This document shows positions 1 to 10,434 of a DNA stretch of 60,670 nucleotides, in pieces. Positions within the stretch are counted from its first letter, which is position 1. Each line of letters starts with the position of its first letter. The translations under genes were made by a program, and so were the position numbers. The stretch lies in contig NZ_LQPW01000106.1 of the NCBI RefSeq assembly GCF_002116635.1, positions 1 through 60,670 on the forward strand, given 5' to 3'. The notes below the pieces were generated by a model. It worked only from the letters and a program-made list of their open reading frames with translations. It had not been told where the DNA came from and ran no database searches. The DNA is from Mycobacterium szulgai (GTDB lineage: Bacteria; Actinomycetota; Actinomycetes; Mycobacteriales; Mycobacteriaceae).

Positions 1-3000
1 GGCCGGCGGTGCAGGCGGAGCCGGTGGTCTCAGCCGCGCGCTGATGTCTGGAATCGGCGGAGCCGGCGGGCTCGGCGGTGACGGCGGGGCCGGCGGCGCC
101 GGGAACCAGGACGGCGGAGACGGCGGGATCGGCGGCCCCGGCGGGGCCGGTGGGGCCGGCGGGTTGAGCCACTCGTTGATATCTGGTGCCGGCGGGGCCG
201 GCGGGCTCGGTGGTAACGGCGGTCTGGGTGGCGCGGGTAGCTACGGCGCTGAAACCGGCGGCGGCAACGGTGGGTCCGGCGGGGCCGGTGGGGCTGGCGG
301 TGCCGGCGGGACCGCCAGTATGAGTGTGGCCGGAACCGGCGTCACTGGCGCCGCGGGCGACGGCGGCAACGGCGGGTCTGGCGGTAACGGCGCCAACGCC
401 GTCGGTGGCACCGAGCAACACGGCTTCAACGGCGGCCACGGCGGGGCCGGCGGCGCCGGCGGCAATGCCGGCGGCGTCACTGCAATCAACGGCAGCGGCG
501 GCGCGGGCGGCAATGGCGGCAACGGGGGCAACGGCGTGGAAGGCACCGCGAGCACCGACGGCGGCGCCGGTGGCAACGGCGGACACGGCGGCGCAGCCGG
601 CAGCGGCGGCGTTGGCGGCGCGGCCGGCAACGGTGGCAATGGCGGGATCGGCGGCAACGGATTCAATGCGCCCAACGGCGGTGCCGGCGGCCACGGCGGG
701 GCCGGCGGCGCCGGCGGCAACGCCGGCGGCGTCACTGCAATCAATGGCAGCGGCGGCGCGGGCGGCAATGGTGGCAACGGGGGCGACGGCAACACTGGCA
801 ACGCTGCCGGAAACGGTGGCGACGGCGGGGCCGGCGGCGTGGTCGGGAGCGGCGGCGTCGGCGGCGTCGCGGGCAACGGCGGCACCGGCGGGACCGGCGG
901 CAACGGCAATGCCGGAGGTAATGGCGGAGCGGGCGGCGCGGGCGGCGACGCCGGGGGTGAAACCGCGATCAACGGCAACGGCGGCGCCGGCGGCAACGGC
1001 GGCAATGGAGTCGACGGCGTGGACGGCGTCGCGAGCAGCGCCGGCGGCAACGGCGGCGCCGGCGGCAACGGCGGCAACGGCGGCGCCGTGGGTAGCGGTG
1101 GCATCGGCGGTGCTGCCGGAAACGGCGGCCACGGCGGCGGCGGTGGCGACGGCGGCACCGGTCTGCTCGGCTCGGTAGGCAGCAACGGCGGCAACGGTGG
1201 CGCCGGCGGCAACGCCGGAGGCGCGACCGCCATCAACGGCAACGGTGGGGACGGCGGCCGTGGCGGCAATGGCGGCAACGGCGTGGACGCCACCGTGAGC
1301 AGCGCCGCTGGCGGCAACGGCGGCGCCGCAGGCGCCGGCGGACACGGCGGCATGGTCGGCACCGGTGGCATCGGCGGCACCGCCGGCAACGGCGGGGCCG
1401 GCGGGACCGGCGGCAACGGCGGAACGGGCGCTGACGGTACGAATCTCACCGCACAGGCAGGCGGCACCGGCGGAACCGGCGGGGCCGGCGGGGCCGGCGG
1501 CAACGCCGGAGGCAGCACCGGCACCAACGGCGATGGCGGCACCGGGGGCCGCGGCGGCAATGGCGGCAACGGCGCCACCGGCAACGCGACCAGCAGGGCG
1601 GGCGGTGCCGGCGGCGCCGCAGGGACCGGCGGTCACGGCGGCATGGTAGGCACCGGCGGTAACGGCGGCACCGCCGGCAACGGCGGGGCCGGCGGGACCG
1701 GCGGCAACGGCGGGACGGGCGCGGGCGGTGCAAATCTCACCGGGCAAGCGGGCGGCACCGGCGGCATCGGTGGAGCCGGCGGCGCCGGTGGCGATGCGGG
1801 CGGCGGCAACGCCACCAACGGTGACGGCGGCACTGGCGGTCGCGGCGGTAACGGCGGCGCCGGCGGCACCGGCAAACAAGACCTGCTTTTCGTCACGAAG
1901 GCCGGCATTGGCGGCAACGGCGGTGACGCCGGCGCCGGCGGCGCCGGCGGCGCGGTGGGCACGGGCGGCGTCGCTGGTACTGCCGGCACCGGCGGCACCG
2001 GCGGCACCGGTGGCACCGGCGGCACCGGCGGCACCGGCAGCAGCGGGTTGTTCAGTGTCGAGGGCGGCGACGGCGGCCAGGGCGGCCACGGCGGTGGAGG
2101 CGGCGACGCCGGCGGAAGCACCGGCACCAATGGAACCGGGGGCAACGGCGGCCAAGGCGGCCAAGGCGGTGTCGGCGGCACGTTAGTCGGCGTGGGTGTC
2201 GGCGGAGGCAACGGTGGGGCCGGGGGCACCGGCGGCGCGGTCGGCACCGCTGGTGTCGGCGGAGTCGACGGCAATGGCGGCACCGGCGGAGCGGGCGGTA
2301 CCGGCGGCATGAGTTTGCCCGCCATCTCGAGCGGCAACGGAGGCAACGGCGGGAACGGCGGTAACGCCGGCGGTAGCACCGGAACCAACGGCAACGGCGG
2401 CAACGGCGGCAACGGTGGTGCCGGCATAGACGGCGCGGCCGGCACCACTGATGCTATTGCCGGCGGTTCGGGCGGCAACGGCGGCAACGGCGGCAATGGC
2501 GGCGCGGTCGGCAAAGGCGGCGTCGGCGGCCACGCCGGCGACGGCGGCAACGGCGGCACCGGCGGCAAGGGCGGAACCGGGTACACCGGCCAGGACCGCG
2601 GCGGCAACGGCGGCAACGGCGGCAACGGCGGTAACGGCGGCCTTGCCGGCACAGGCGGCGGCGGTCACGTAGGCGCTGGCGGTAACGCCGGCGACGGAGG
2701 CAATGGCGGCAACGGCAAGACCAGCAGTATCAGCCAGGGCGGTTCCGGCGATGGGGGTGATGGCGGCGACGGCGGCCTTGGCGGTCGTGGCGGCAACGCC
2801 GGCGACGCGTTCGGCACCAGCGGCAGCGGCGGCCACGGCGGCAACGGCGGCTACGGCGGGGCCGGTGCCGAGGGGCTTGGCCTGGGCGGCTGGGACGGCA
2901 GCGGGGGCGACGGCGGAGCGGGCGGTGCCGGTGGGGCGGCCGGCACCGGCCATGGAGGCATCGGCGGCGACGGCGGCAACGGCGGTAGAGGCGGCGGGGC

Positions 3001-3226
3001 ACGCAGCCTTCCCGGCGGCGCCGGCGGCGACGGCGGTGCCGGCGGCGGCGGCGGTGGCGACGGCGGCAATGGCGGTGACGGTGGCCGCAGCTCCACCGAC
3101 AACGGCGGCGACGGCGGCGACGGCGGCAACGGCGGTAGCGGCGGCGGAATCGGCGGTTTGCCCGGCGCCGGCGGCGGCTCCACTAGCGGCACTCCCGGCA
3201 AAGCCGGACAGCCCGGCACCTCCTAG
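1..3226 (+). CDS. PE_PGRS family protein, 3' part only
   Basis: The reading frame is already open at base 2 and runs to TAG at 3224-3226, so the PE domain and start lie upstream of the window. The visible part, about 1,070 residues, is almost entirely Gly-Gly-Ala/Gly-Gly-Asn repeats typical of the PGRS domain of mycobacterial PE_PGRS proteins. It ends in a short, less repetitive tail, [12 protein letters not shown]. Family knowledge: such proteins are exported by ESX-5 and are surface-associated or secreted; the function of this one is unknown. Short non-repetitive islands (for example [13 protein letters not shown] near 1870-1905) interrupt the repeat. The gene converges on priA with only 15 bases between the stop codons. 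Apparent Pro-rich reading frames on the other strand are codon-composition shadows. Confidence 0.93.
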   Translation, partial: AGGAGGAGGLSRALMSGIGGAGGLGGDGGAGGAGNQDGGDGGIGGPGGAGGAGGLSHSLISGAGGAGGLGGNGGLGGAGSYGAETGGGNGGSGGAGGAGGAGGTASMSVAGTGVTGAAGDGGNGGSGGNGANAVGGTEQHGFNGGHGGAGGAGGNAGGVTAINGSGGAGGNGGNGGNGVEGTASTDGGAGGNGGHGGAAGSGGVGGAAGNGGNGGIGGNGFNAPNGGAGGHGGAGGAGGNAGGVTAINGSGGAGGNGGNGGDGNTGNAAGNGGDGGAGGVVGSGGVGGVAGNGGTGGTGGNGNAGGNGGAGGAGGDAGGETAINGNGGAGGNGGNGVDGVDGVASSAGGNGGAGGNGGNGGAVGSGGIGGAAGNGGHGGGGGDGGTGLLGSVGSNGGNGGAGGNAGGATAINGNGGDGGRGGNGGNGVDATVSSAAGGNGGAAGAGGHGGMVGTGGIGGTAGNGGAGGTGGNGGTGADGTNLTAQAGGTGGTGGAGGAGGNAGGSTGTNGDGGTGGRGGNGGNGATGNATSRAGGAGGAAGTGGHGGMVGTGGNGGTAGNGGAGGTGGNGGTGAGGANLTGQAGGTGGIGGAGGAGGDAGGGNATNGDGGTGGRGGNGGAGGTGKQDLLFVTKAGIGGNGGDAGAGGAGGAVGTGGVAGTAGTGGTGGTGGTGGTGGTGSSGLFSVEGGDGGQGGHGGGGGDAGGSTGTNGTGGNGGQGGQGGVGGTLVGVGVGGGNGGAGGTGGAVGTAGVGGVDGNGGTGGAGGTGGMSLPAISSGNGGNGGNGGNAGGSTGTNGNGGNGGNGGAGIDGAAGTTDAIAGGSGGNGGNGGNGGAVGKGGVGGHAGDGGNGGTGGKGGTGYTGQDRGGNGGNGGNGGNGGLAGTGGGGHVGAGGNAGDGGNGGNGKTSSISQGGSGDGGDGGDGGLGGRGGNAGDAFGTSGSGGHGGNGGYGGAGAEGLGLGGWDGSGGDGGAGGAGGAAGTGHGGIGGDGGNGGRGGGARSLPGGAGGDGGAGGGGGGDGGNGGDGGRSSTDNGGDGGDGGNGGSGGGIGGLPGAGGGSTSGTPGKAGQPGTS
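461..2600 (+). repeat. Higher-order modules inside the PGRS domain
   Basis: The glycine-rich sequence is organised into long modules, each marked by a decapeptide of the type [10 protein letters not shown] or [10 protein letters not shown]. Marker codons begin near 461, 716, 944, 1208, 1499, 1790, 2102 and 2360, giving spacings of 255, 228, 264, 291, 291, 312 and 258 bases, all multiples of three. After the marker most modules carry a GSGG(V/I)GG-AGNGG type segment. The end is approximate, because the last module fades into plain PGRS sequence. Confidence 0.75.
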
Positions 3227-3241
3227 CCGAGCAAGGCGGCG

Positions 3242-5245
3242 CTACCCAATTTGCAGTGGGTCGATCTGCACGCGCAACGACTGATGTGTCTGGCGCGCGC
3301 TGAGCACGCCGACGCCACGCCGCAGGCAGGCCGCCAACTCCAGCCCGTGCTGGCGACCTACTCGGACCAAGATCCGGGTAACCGGCGCGCCAGTCGGCGT
3401 GCCCGCGGGGCGCCGAGCGCCGGGCGGCAGATCCACCGGGCCCAAGAGTTCAGCGTCATCGGGCAGATCGGCCGCCTCCAGCAGGGCCGTGACAGCTTCA
3501 GCGGGACCGTCGACGGCGGCGATGTGCACACTCGGCGGCAGCCCGACTTCCGTGCGAGCCACCAGTTCGGCTTCGGCGTTGCCTACCGGATCCCATCTGA
3601 TCAGCGATTGCACCGTGCGCAGGGAGGATTCGGCGACGATGGTCACCACGCCCCCGTCACCGCGCGGTCGCACCAGCGCGGCCGCGGCCATCCACCGGGA
3701 CAGCGCGTCCTCGGCCGCCCGGAGGTCTTGCCGACCCAGCAGCGCCCAGGTGTCGAGCAGCAGCGCGGCCCCATATCCGCCGGCCGCCCGGGGTTCGGCC
3801 CCCGGGGTGGCGACCACGAGCGCCGGTTTGGCGCCGACCTCCGGAACGACCGTGTCGTCGGCCGACGTGATGACCGCGGTGCCCGGAAATGCCCGGCCAA
3901 GCTCCTCAGCGGTGCGCCGGGCCCCGACGACGACCGCGCGGATCGCGTCGGACCCACAGCGTGCGCAGCGCACCGTCGGATCCATCCGGCCACACCAGCG
4001 GCAGAGCGGGCCCGTGTCCTGGAGTGACAGCGGACCGGTGCAGTGCCGGCATCGGGCGATCGCGCGGCAGCGCCCGCAGGCCAGCGACGGCACGTACCCG
4101 CGCCGCGGGACCTGCACCAACACCGGCGCCTGCGCCTCCAGCGCGGAGCGGGCCGCGCGCAGCGCGATTGACGGCAGCCGGGCGGTGCGGGCGGCCGGGT
4201 CGCGTTCCTCGGCGTAGCCGCTGTCATCGAGGGCAACCACGCGGGGAGTGCGCGCCCGCACCACCGTCCGTGCCGCGACCACGTCCTGCGCCCACCCGCT
4301 GCGAACCAGCGCATGCGCCTCGGTGGTGCGGGCGTAGCCGCCGATCAGCGCGGCACAGCGCGCTTGATGCGCGCGCAGCATCGCCACCTCCCGGGCATGC
4401 GGATAAGGTGCCCGCGGCTCGGCCAGGCTGTCGTCGCCGTCGGCCCACACCGAAACCAGTCCCAGGTCGCTGAGCGGTGCAAACACGGCACTGCGCGTAC
4501 CGATCACCAGCCGCGCGGTACCCCGCAGCACCGCCAGCCAGCGCCGGTATCGCGCGGCCGGCCCCAGACCCGCCGACAAAGCCACCAGGTGGTCGGCGCC
4601 CACCCGGCTGGCCGCCGCTTCCCGCAGCAGGTCCAGGTCGCGCTGGTCGGGCACGATCGCCAGTGCGGTGCGTCCAGCGCGCACAGTCTCGGCGGCGGCC
4701 TCGGCGAATCGGTCGGCCCACCGCTCACCCGGTAGCGCCTGCCAAACGGCCCGGGCGGCGCGTCCTTCGGCGAGTGCGGACAGGAATTGACCGCCCCGGC
4801 CATAGCTCTCCCAGGCTGACGGATCGACGGGTGCGACGACGGGCAGGCCCGGCTGGACCGCCGTTTCCCGCTCCACCCGGGCGTGCCGCGCCGGCACCGC
4901 CAGGCGCAGCACGTCGGGCCGCGTGCCCGCGTAACGCGCCGCGACCGCGTCGACCAGTCGCCGGATCTCGGGAGTGAGCACGGGCACCGGCGAAACCACG
5001 CGATCGAGCCAGCCCAGTTTGCCGTGATGGTCGGTGTCATTGCGGCGTTCCAGAATGAACCCGTCGACCAGCCGGCCATGAAACCTCACCCGCACCCGCA
5101 CCCCCGGCTGGGCGTCGTCGGACTGCTCGGCGGACACCAGGTAGTCGAACTCGCGGTCCAGGTGCGGCACCGAAAGCATCGGCAGCACTCGCGCTATCGG
5201 TTCGACCTCGATGGGTAGCCGATCCCGAGATGCGTTGCTAGGCAA
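3242..5245 (-). CDS. priA: Primosomal protein N' (PriA), probable helicase-defective actinobacterial form
   Basis: This 667-residue protein matches mycobacterial PriA (Rv1402) from the N-terminal [22 protein letters not shown] segment onward. PriA recognises forked DNA and reloads the replicative helicase at stalled forks. Paired cysteines in the CGRC-x5-CRHC and CRWCGR/CARCGS segments form the zinc-binding region. I see no convincing Walker A GxGKT, in keeping with actinobacterial PriA being described as lacking a working helicase site. The start is taken as TTG at 5245, which overlaps the end of the upstream membrane gene by 8 bases, so the two are probably co-transcribed. No in-frame ATG lies between this codon and the conserved N-terminus. 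Confidence 0.93.
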   Translation of the reverse strand: MPSNASRDRLPIEVEPIARVLPMLSVPHLDREFDYLVSAEQSDDAQPGVRVRVRFHGRLVDGFILERRNDTDHHGKLGWLDRVVSPVPVLTPEIRRLVDAVAARYAGTRPDVLRLAVPARHARVERETAVQPGLPVVAPVDPSAWESYGRGGQFLSALAEGRAARAVWQALPGERWADRFAEAAAETVRAGRTALAIVPDQRDLDLLREAAASRVGADHLVALSAGLGPAARYRRWLAVLRGTARLVIGTRSAVFAPLSDLGLVSVWADGDDSLAEPRAPYPHAREVAMLRAHQARCAALIGGYARTTEAHALVRSGWAQDVVAARTVVRARTPRVVALDDSGYAEERDPAARTARLPSIALRAARSALEAQAPVLVQVPRRGYVPSLACGRCRAIARCRHCTGPLSLQDTGPLCRWCGRMDPTVRCARCGSDAIRAVVVGARRTAEELGRAFPGTAVITSADDTVVPEVGAKPALVVATPGAEPRAAGGYGAALLLDTWALLGRQDLRAAEDALSRWMAAAALVRPRGDGGVVTIVAESSLRTVQSLIRWDPVGNAEAELVARTEVGLPPSVHIAAVDGPAEAVTALLEAADLPDDAELLGPVDLPPGARRPAGTPTGAPVTRILVRVGRQHGLELAACLRRGVGVLSARQTHQSLRVQIDPLQIG

Positions 5246-5975
5246 TATCTTTCTCGGTGGACTCGGGAGCGCCGGCGATTCCCTCGCGACCGAAGAAGAA
5301 TCCGGCGGTGATCAATATCTCCGCCGCGGCGTACAGCCACCAGATCGGTACGGCCAGCACCTCATTGCCGAGGATGAACCGGCTGATCGCGATCATCGAG
5401 TCCGACGCCGCGAAACATACCGCGCCCACCGCGGTCCAGATCGTCGGCAACCGCGCCAACAGCGCCGCACTCACCATGGCGCAGATAACGGTGATGTACA
5501 TCGTCACTGGAATCGTCAGTCTCTGCTCGGTCAGGTGTGGCCACAACCAGACCAGCATTCCCGCACACGCCACGACGATGATCACAACACCGCCCAGGCG
5601 CCACCGCGACAACACCGCGTGCGGCACCATCGCCCCCAGGAAACATAAGTGCGCCAACAGAAATGATCCCAGCCCGAACACGAACGACTGGCTCCACCAC
5701 GGAATCGACAAGAACCAGTCGCCGGCGGCCGAGAACAGCAGCGCCGGCATCAACCAGCGCCGGTCGCGAACCACAGGGTGAGCAACCGCGGCGACGGTCA
5801 ACAGCACCGCCATCGATGCTTTGAACGGCGGCTGCAAAATCCAGTGCCCGGTGAGTTCGGCGCCCGGCGGAAAACGCAACGCGAGCACGGTTAGGTAGAC
5901 ACCGTAGGCGATTCCCGCCCAACCGGCCGCCACCCAGAACCCGGCAACCAGACGAGATGCGTACGGTACCTCCAT
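5238..5975 (-). CDS. YhhN/TMEM86-family membrane protein (Rv1401-like)
   Basis: The product is a 245-residue polytopic membrane protein with about eight hydrophobic segments. It contains YhhN-type signatures, [10 protein letters not shown] and a later [10 protein letters not shown] segment, each with a conserved acidic residue. YhhN/TMEM86 proteins include lysoplasmalogenases; a hydrolase role here is inference only. A longer frame reaches 6023, but I chose ATG at 5975 because [14 protein letters not shown] is where resemblance to the M. tuberculosis protein begins. This ATG overlaps the divergent lipI ATG by two bases. Its 3' end overlaps priA. Confidence 0.8.
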   Translation of the reverse strand: MEVPYASRLVAGFWVAAGWAGIAYGVYLTVLALRFPPGAELTGHWILQPPFKASMAVLLTVAAVAHPVVRDRRWLMPALLFSAAGDWFLSIPWWSQSFVFGLGSFLLAHLCFLGAMVPHAVLSRWRLGGVVIIVVACAGMLVWLWPHLTEQRLTIPVTMYITVICAMVSAALLARLPTIWTAVGAVCFAASDSMIAISRFILGNEVLAVPIWWLYAAAEILITAGFFFGREGIAGAPESTEKDIA

Positions 5976-6939
5976 GCCCAATTTGGAGAACACCGACGAG
6001 GAAAAGCCCGCTGTCGATCCCATCCTGCTGAAGGTACTGGATGCGGTTCCGTTTCGGCTATCACCCGAGAATGGAATCGAGGCGATGCGTCAGCGATTGC
6101 GCAACCTGCCGCGCCGCGCGGTACATCCGGAGTTGCGGGTTGAGGATCGGGCCATAACCGGGCCCGCGAGCAGCATCGGTCTCCGGATCTATTGGCCGCC
6201 AAGTGATTCCGATCGCGGCACCGATCCCCCGGTGGTGGTGTATTTCCACGGGGGCGGCTTCGTTATGGGCGATCTCGACACGCACGACGGCTCCTGCCGT
6301 CAGCACGCTGTGGGCACGGGTGCGGTAGTGGTGTCGGTCGACTACCGCTTGGCACCTGAACACCCCTATCCCGCCGCCATCGAAGATGCCTGGGCCGCAA
6401 CGAGTTGGGTGGCAGAGCACGGTCGCGCGATCGGAGCCGACAGCAGCCGCATTGCCGTCGCCGGCGATTCGGCGGGCGGCACCATTGCCGCGGTAATGGC
6501 ACAGAAAGCCCGCGATGAAAACGCGCCGCCGCTTGCCTTTCAGCTGTTGTGGTATCCCTCCCTCATGTGGGATCAATCGCTGCCGTCGTTCACCGAGAAC
6601 GCCACCGCACCGATCCTGGACACCAAGGCAATCGCCGAGTTCTCGCGTTGGTACGGAGGTGAAGTCGACATGTCCAACCCGCCGGCCGGGCTGGCTCCGG
6701 GTCGAGCGGAAAACCTGGAAGGCGTGGCGCCCGCCTACATCGGCGTCGCCGGCCATGACCCGTTGCGCGACGACGGCATTCGCTACGGCGAGTTGCTGGC
6801 GGCCGCCGGTGTGCCCGTCCAGGTCGACAACGCCGAGACGCTGGTGCACGCCTATGTCGGCTACGCCGGCGTGGTGCCGGCGGCCACAGCGGCGCTGGAG
6901 CGCGGACTGGCCGCATTGCGCGTGGCGCTACACCCCTAG
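5974..6939 (+). CDS. lipI: HSL-family carboxylesterase LipI
   Basis: This 321-residue alpha/beta hydrolase belongs to the hormone-sensitive-lipase (family IV) group. The oxyanion-hole motif HGGG is at residues 92-95 and the nucleophile elbow GDSAGG at 164-169 (Ser166). The later DPLRDDG and LVHAY segments supply the catalytic Asp and His. No signal peptide is evident, so a cytosolic or cell-wall-associated esterase acting on short to medium acyl esters is expected. It lies 25 bases upstream of nlhH on the same strand and is clearly its paralogue. The order matches Rv1400c-Rv1399c. The start codon overlaps that of the divergent membrane gene. Confidence 0.9.
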   Translation: MPNLENTDEEKPAVDPILLKVLDAVPFRLSPENGIEAMRQRLRNLPRRAVHPELRVEDRAITGPASSIGLRIYWPPSDSDRGTDPPVVVYFHGGGFVMGDLDTHDGSCRQHAVGTGAVVVSVDYRLAPEHPYPAAIEDAWAATSWVAEHGRAIGADSSRIAVAGDSAGGTIAAVMAQKARDENAPPLAFQLLWYPSLMWDQSLPSFTENATAPILDTKAIAEFSRWYGGEVDMSNPPAGLAPGRAENLEGVAPAYIGVAGHDPLRDDGIRYGELLAAAGVPVQVDNAETLVHAYVGYAGVVPAATAALERGLAALRVALHP

Positions 6940-6964
6940 GTCCGACGTTGCTTAAAGTGGGGAA

Positions 6965-7921
6965 ATGAGGGAGACACATGCCCAACCCGGCATCGATCCC
7001 GTCTTCAAGGCGTTGCTCGATGCCGTTCCGATGACATTCAACGCCGCCGACGGCGCCGAGGTCGCTCGCGCGGCGCTCGCCGCACTGAAGGTGCCACCCG
7101 AATTGCTGCCGAAGCTGCGGACCGAGGACCGGACCGTCGGATATGACGGGCGCAGCGACATTCCGATCCGGATCTACTGGCCGCCCGTCGACGAGGACAA
7201 CCTGCCCGTCGTCGTCTACTACCACGGCGGCGGATGGGCGCTCGGCAGCCTGGACACCCATGACCCCGTCGCCCGCGCGCACGCCGTCGGCGCCGACGCG
7301 ATCGTGGTGTCTGTCGACTACCGGCTGGCCCCCGAGCATCCCTACCCGTCGGGAGTCGACGACAGTTGGGCGGCTTTGCGCTGGGTCGGCGAGCACGCCG
7401 CCGAGTTGGGCGGCGACCCCACCCGCATAGCCGTTGCGGGCGATTCGGCAGGCGGCAACCTCGCCGCGGTCATGGCCCAGCTGGCTCGGGACAACGCGGC
7501 CCCGGAGCTGGCCTATCAGCTGTTGTGGTACCCCTCGTGTATCGGCGATCTGTCGCTGCCGTCGTTCACCGAGCACGCCACGGCATACATCCTGGACCTC
7601 GAAGTCATCGACGCGTTTCTAGCGTGGTACCTGCCGGGCCACGACCTCAGTGACCACACGATGCTGCCCGCCACCCTGGCCCCAGGCAACGGCAACCTCG
7701 CCGGGCTCCCCCCGGCGTTCGTCGCCACCGCCCAGCACGACCCGCTGCGCGACGACGGCGCCCGCTACGCCGAGCTGCTCAACGCGGCCGGGGTGCAGGT
7801 GGAGTTGTGCAACGAGCCGCATATGGTGCACGGCTACGTCAACTTCGCCTTGGTGGTGCCCGCCGCCGCCGAGGCAACCAACCGCGGGCTGGCGGCGCTG
7901 CAGAAGGCGCTGCACGCCTAG
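6965..7921 (+). CDS. nlhH: HSL-family carboxylesterase NlhH (LipH)
   Basis: The 318-residue protein is very close to M. tuberculosis NlhH (Rv1399c), a characterised esterase preferring short acyl chains. The HGGG motif lies at residues 87-90 and GDSAGG at 159-164 (Ser161). [10 protein letters not shown] and MVHGY carry the Asp and His of the triad. It follows lipI closely and probably shares its transcript. The gene stops 7 bases before the end of the convergent AraC-type gene. Context with a cytochrome P450 and a BVMO suggests it may hydrolyse esters produced by the latter, which is inference. Confidence 0.92.
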   Translation: MRETHAQPGIDPVFKALLDAVPMTFNAADGAEVARAALAALKVPPELLPKLRTEDRTVGYDGRSDIPIRIYWPPVDEDNLPVVVYYHGGGWALGSLDTHDPVARAHAVGADAIVVSVDYRLAPEHPYPSGVDDSWAALRWVGEHAAELGGDPTRIAVAGDSAGGNLAAVMAQLARDNAAPELAYQLLWYPSCIGDLSLPSFTEHATAYILDLEVIDAFLAWYLPGHDLSDHTMLPATLAPGNGNLAGLPPAFVATAQHDPLRDDGARYAELLNAAGVQVELCNEPHMVHGYVNFALVVPAAAEATNRGLAALQKALHA

Positions 7922-7928
7922 TCTTTGG

Positions 7929-8947
7929 CTAGCCTCGGCGCGAATAAGCGCCGGGCGGGGCGCCGTACCAGCGTTTGAAGGCGTGGGAGAACGTTGAGAC
8001 TTCGGTATATCCGAGGCGGGTGGACACCTCCTCCACGGTGAGCCCGACATTTCGTAGCAAGTCCACGGCCACCGCGGCGCGCGCTTCGTTGAGCAGCGCG
8101 CGAAAAGACGTGCCTTCCTCGGCAAGTCGGCGGCGCAACGTGCGCGGGTGCATATCGAGCTCGGCGGCGACGTCGGACAGCGCGGGAAACGGCCGGAATC
8201 GCGAAACAGCTTGGTGCGCACCAGCGCGGTGATGCCGCGGCGCTGCTCGTTGCGCTGCATCAGCACGTCGCACTGTGCGATACACATTTCCAAGGTGTGC
8301 CGGTCGGCCTGCGGCAACGGCTCGTCGAACATGGCCCGCGGAAAGTGCAACCGGTTGTGTGCTCGGCCGAACGCGATGTCGTGCACCGGCATGAGCCCGA
8401 GCAGTGGGCGCAGCAGCTTTTCGTCGATCGCCACCTCCGCGGACACCTGCTCGGCGTATTTCTCGGCCACCGGCAACGCGAAACTCATTGTGGTGGTGAT
8501 GATTCCGGCGACATCGCGTTCGATGAAAAACCGCTGTACGTCGGCCGGCAGATGGGCGGCGGCAAGATCGACCAGGCAGTCGTCGGCGGTCTCGAACAAC
8601 GTCATGTCGATGTGCAGCATGGTCAGGGCGAAGTACCGCATCGACATGCTGAACAGTTCGCGCAAGGTGCCACACGACATCACGGCAAACCCGAACAAAC
8701 CGAAATGGGTGAGCGTGAAGCGACTGCCCACATCGATGCCCACGCCGGCGTCGTCGGGCAGCCGGGCCAGCAGGCTGCGCACTGCGGTGATCTCGTCGAG
8801 CGCACTGACCACGGTGTCCGGCTTGTCCAGATAGGCGGGTTCGATTGCGGTGCCTGCCAACACGTCGCGGGTGGACACGCCGCGTTCGTTGGCCACTTCG
8901 CATAGAACCCGGGTGGCATACACCGGGTGGGTTACCTCGGTTCTCAA
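7929..8947 (-). pseudogene. AraC-family regulator (Rv1395-like), frameshifted
   Basis: Read from TTG at 8947, the frame encodes an AraC-type N-terminal (Arabinose_bd-like) domain as far as [13 protein letters not shown]. The conserved continuation, [20 protein letters not shown] with the two helix-turn-helix units, is in another frame. The break lies at 8190-8191, where a single base appears to be missing between codons GGC and TTT; restoring one base would give the uninterrupted ~340-residue protein seen in Rv1395. In the frame as read, the product runs on to 7619 without the DNA-binding domain. The M. tuberculosis protein activates the divergent cyp132 and represses itself. The break could be a real mutation or a sequencing error. 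Confidence 0.88.
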
Positions 8948-9024
8948 CAGAACTGTCCTAAACTCCCAAGTCTGTGTCCCATACTCTCATTACGGGCCAC
9001 CCACGTCATCCATACAGTGGAGCC
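8948..9024. promoter_or_regulatory. Divergent promoter region between the AraC-type gene and cyp132
   Basis: This 77-base spacer separates the starts of the regulator and cyp132, and in M. tuberculosis the corresponding region is bound by Rv1395. It contains an imperfect direct repeat: CTGTCC followed by TAAACTCC, then CTGTGTCCC followed by ATACTC. That spacing is of the kind used by AraC proteins. No hexamers good enough to name as -35 and -10 were found. Confidence 0.45.
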
Positions 9025-10434
9025 ATGGCCACCCCGATCGCGCAGCGGCCCCAGAGGGGACCGGCCCGACGCTTGCGGACCTGGACGATGACGCGGGAAG
9101 CCATCACCATCGGATTCGATGTGGGCGACGGCTTCCTGGGCAGGGTGCGTGGCAGCGATATCACTCGATTTCGTTGTGCCGGTAGACGCTTCGTCTCGAT
9201 ATGCCACCCCGACTATGTCGACCACGTGCTGCACGAGGCCCGGCTGAAATACGTCAAGTCCGACGAATACGGTCCGATCCGGGCCGCCGCCGGGCTCAAC
9301 CTGCTGACCGATGAGGGCGATTCGTGGGCCAGTCACCGTGGGGTGCTCAACCCGATCTTCGCCCGCCGTCACCTCAACGAACTCGTCGACCTCATGATCG
9401 ATCCGATCGTCGACGTCACCGCCGCCCTGCCGGCCGCGGGCGTGGCGTTCGACATGCACGACACGATGGTCGAGGCAACGCTGCGCGTCGTCGCCAACGC
9501 CCTGTTCAGCCAGGACTTCGGGCCCTTGGTGCAGAGCATGAACGACCTTGCCACGCGCGGGCTGCGGCGCGCCGAAAAGCTGGAGCGCCTCGGACTGTGG
9601 GGCCTGATGCCGCCGCCGATGTATGACGCGCTGATGCGATGCACCTATGCGGGCGTTCGGCTACCGCCACCGTTGCGGGAGATGCAGAAGATCACCCTGG
9701 CCCTGGACGACGCGGTCAACGCGGTGATCGATCGGCGGCTGAAGAACCCGACGGACTCCCCTGACCTGCTCAATGTCCTGCTGAGCGCGGACGGCGGATC
9801 CTGGCCACACCAGCGGATCCGGGACGAAGCACTGACCTTCATGCTCGCCGGCCACGAAACGACCGCCAACGCCATGTCCTGGTTCTGGTATCTGATGGCC
9901 CTGCACCCCGAGGCGCGCGAGCGGATGCTCGCCGAGGTGGACGAAGTGCTGGGCAGCCGCCGCCCTACCGCCGCCGACCTGGGTGATCTGCCGTGGACGA
10001 CCGCGTGCCTGCAGGAGGCGCAACGTTACTTCTCCTCGGTGTGGGTCATCGCGCGCGAGGCCATCGACGACGATGTCATCGGGGGACCATCGACGGCTCA
10101 CCACATTCGCCGGGGCAACACGGTCGTCATCCCGATTCACCACATTCACCACGACCCGCGCTGGTGGCCCGACCCTGAGGAATTCGATCCCGGCCGGTTC
10201 CTGGACGCCGACGCCGCCAAGAGCCGTCACCGCTGCGCTTATCTGCCCTTCGGCGGCGGCCGGCGAATTTGCATCGGGCAGAGCTTTGCCCTGATGGAGA
10301 TGGTTCTCATGGCGGCAATCATGAGTCAGCGCTTGACCTTTGACCTGGCGCCAGATCACGTCGTCGAACTCGAGGCGACGCTGACGCTGCGGCCCAAGCA
10401 CGGAATGCACCTCATTGGAAGCAGGCGGTCATGA
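9025..10434 (+). CDS. cyp132: Cytochrome P450 CYP132
   Basis: The 469-residue P450 closely matches M. tuberculosis CYP132 (Rv1394c), an orphan enzyme. Motifs in order: the I-helix oxygen-activation segment AGHETTAN; the K-helix E-x-x-R in LQEAQRYF; and the heme-binding loop FGGGRRICIG with the thiolate cysteine. The start is ATG at 9025, where MATPIAQRP aligns with the known N-terminus, rather than the upstream codon at 8974. It has no membrane anchor, so a soluble P450 using ferredoxin partners is expected; none is encoded nearby. Its stop overlaps the next start as ATGA. The CYP4-like architecture suggests fatty-acyl or alkane hydroxylation, which is inference. Confidence 0.94.
   Translation: MATPIAQRPQRGPARRLRTWTMTREAITIGFDVGDGFLGRVRGSDITRFRCAGRRFVSICHPDYVDHVLHEARLKYVKSDEYGPIRAAAGLNLLTDEGDSWASHRGVLNPIFARRHLNELVDLMIDPIVDVTAALPAAGVAFDMHDTMVEATLRVVANALFSQDFGPLVQSMNDLATRGLRRAEKLERLGLWGLMPPPMYDALMRCTYAGVRLPPPLREMQKITLALDDAVNAVIDRRLKNPTDSPDLLNVLLSADGGSWPHQRIRDEALTFMLAGHETTANAMSWFWYLMALHPEARERMLAEVDEVLGSRRPTAADLGDLPWTTACLQEAQRYFSSVWVIAREAIDDDVIGGPSTAHHIRRGNTVVIPIHHIHHDPRWWPDPEEFDPGRFLDADAAKSRHRCAYLPFGGGRRICIGQSFALMEMVLMAAIMSQRLTFDLAPDHVVELEATLTLRPKHGMHLIGSRRS

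Noticed and set aside
241..2652. Long Pro-rich reading frames on the minus strand across the PGRS region (also 57065-60667)
   Set aside because: Their composition (PPLPP, PPAPP) is the mirror image of Gly-Gly-Asn/Ala codons, and there is no start context or known family.
7619..7928. C-terminal extension of the AraC-type protein on the minus strand
   Set aside because: It exists only because of the frameshift and is antisense to nlhH; it carries no helix-turn-helix.
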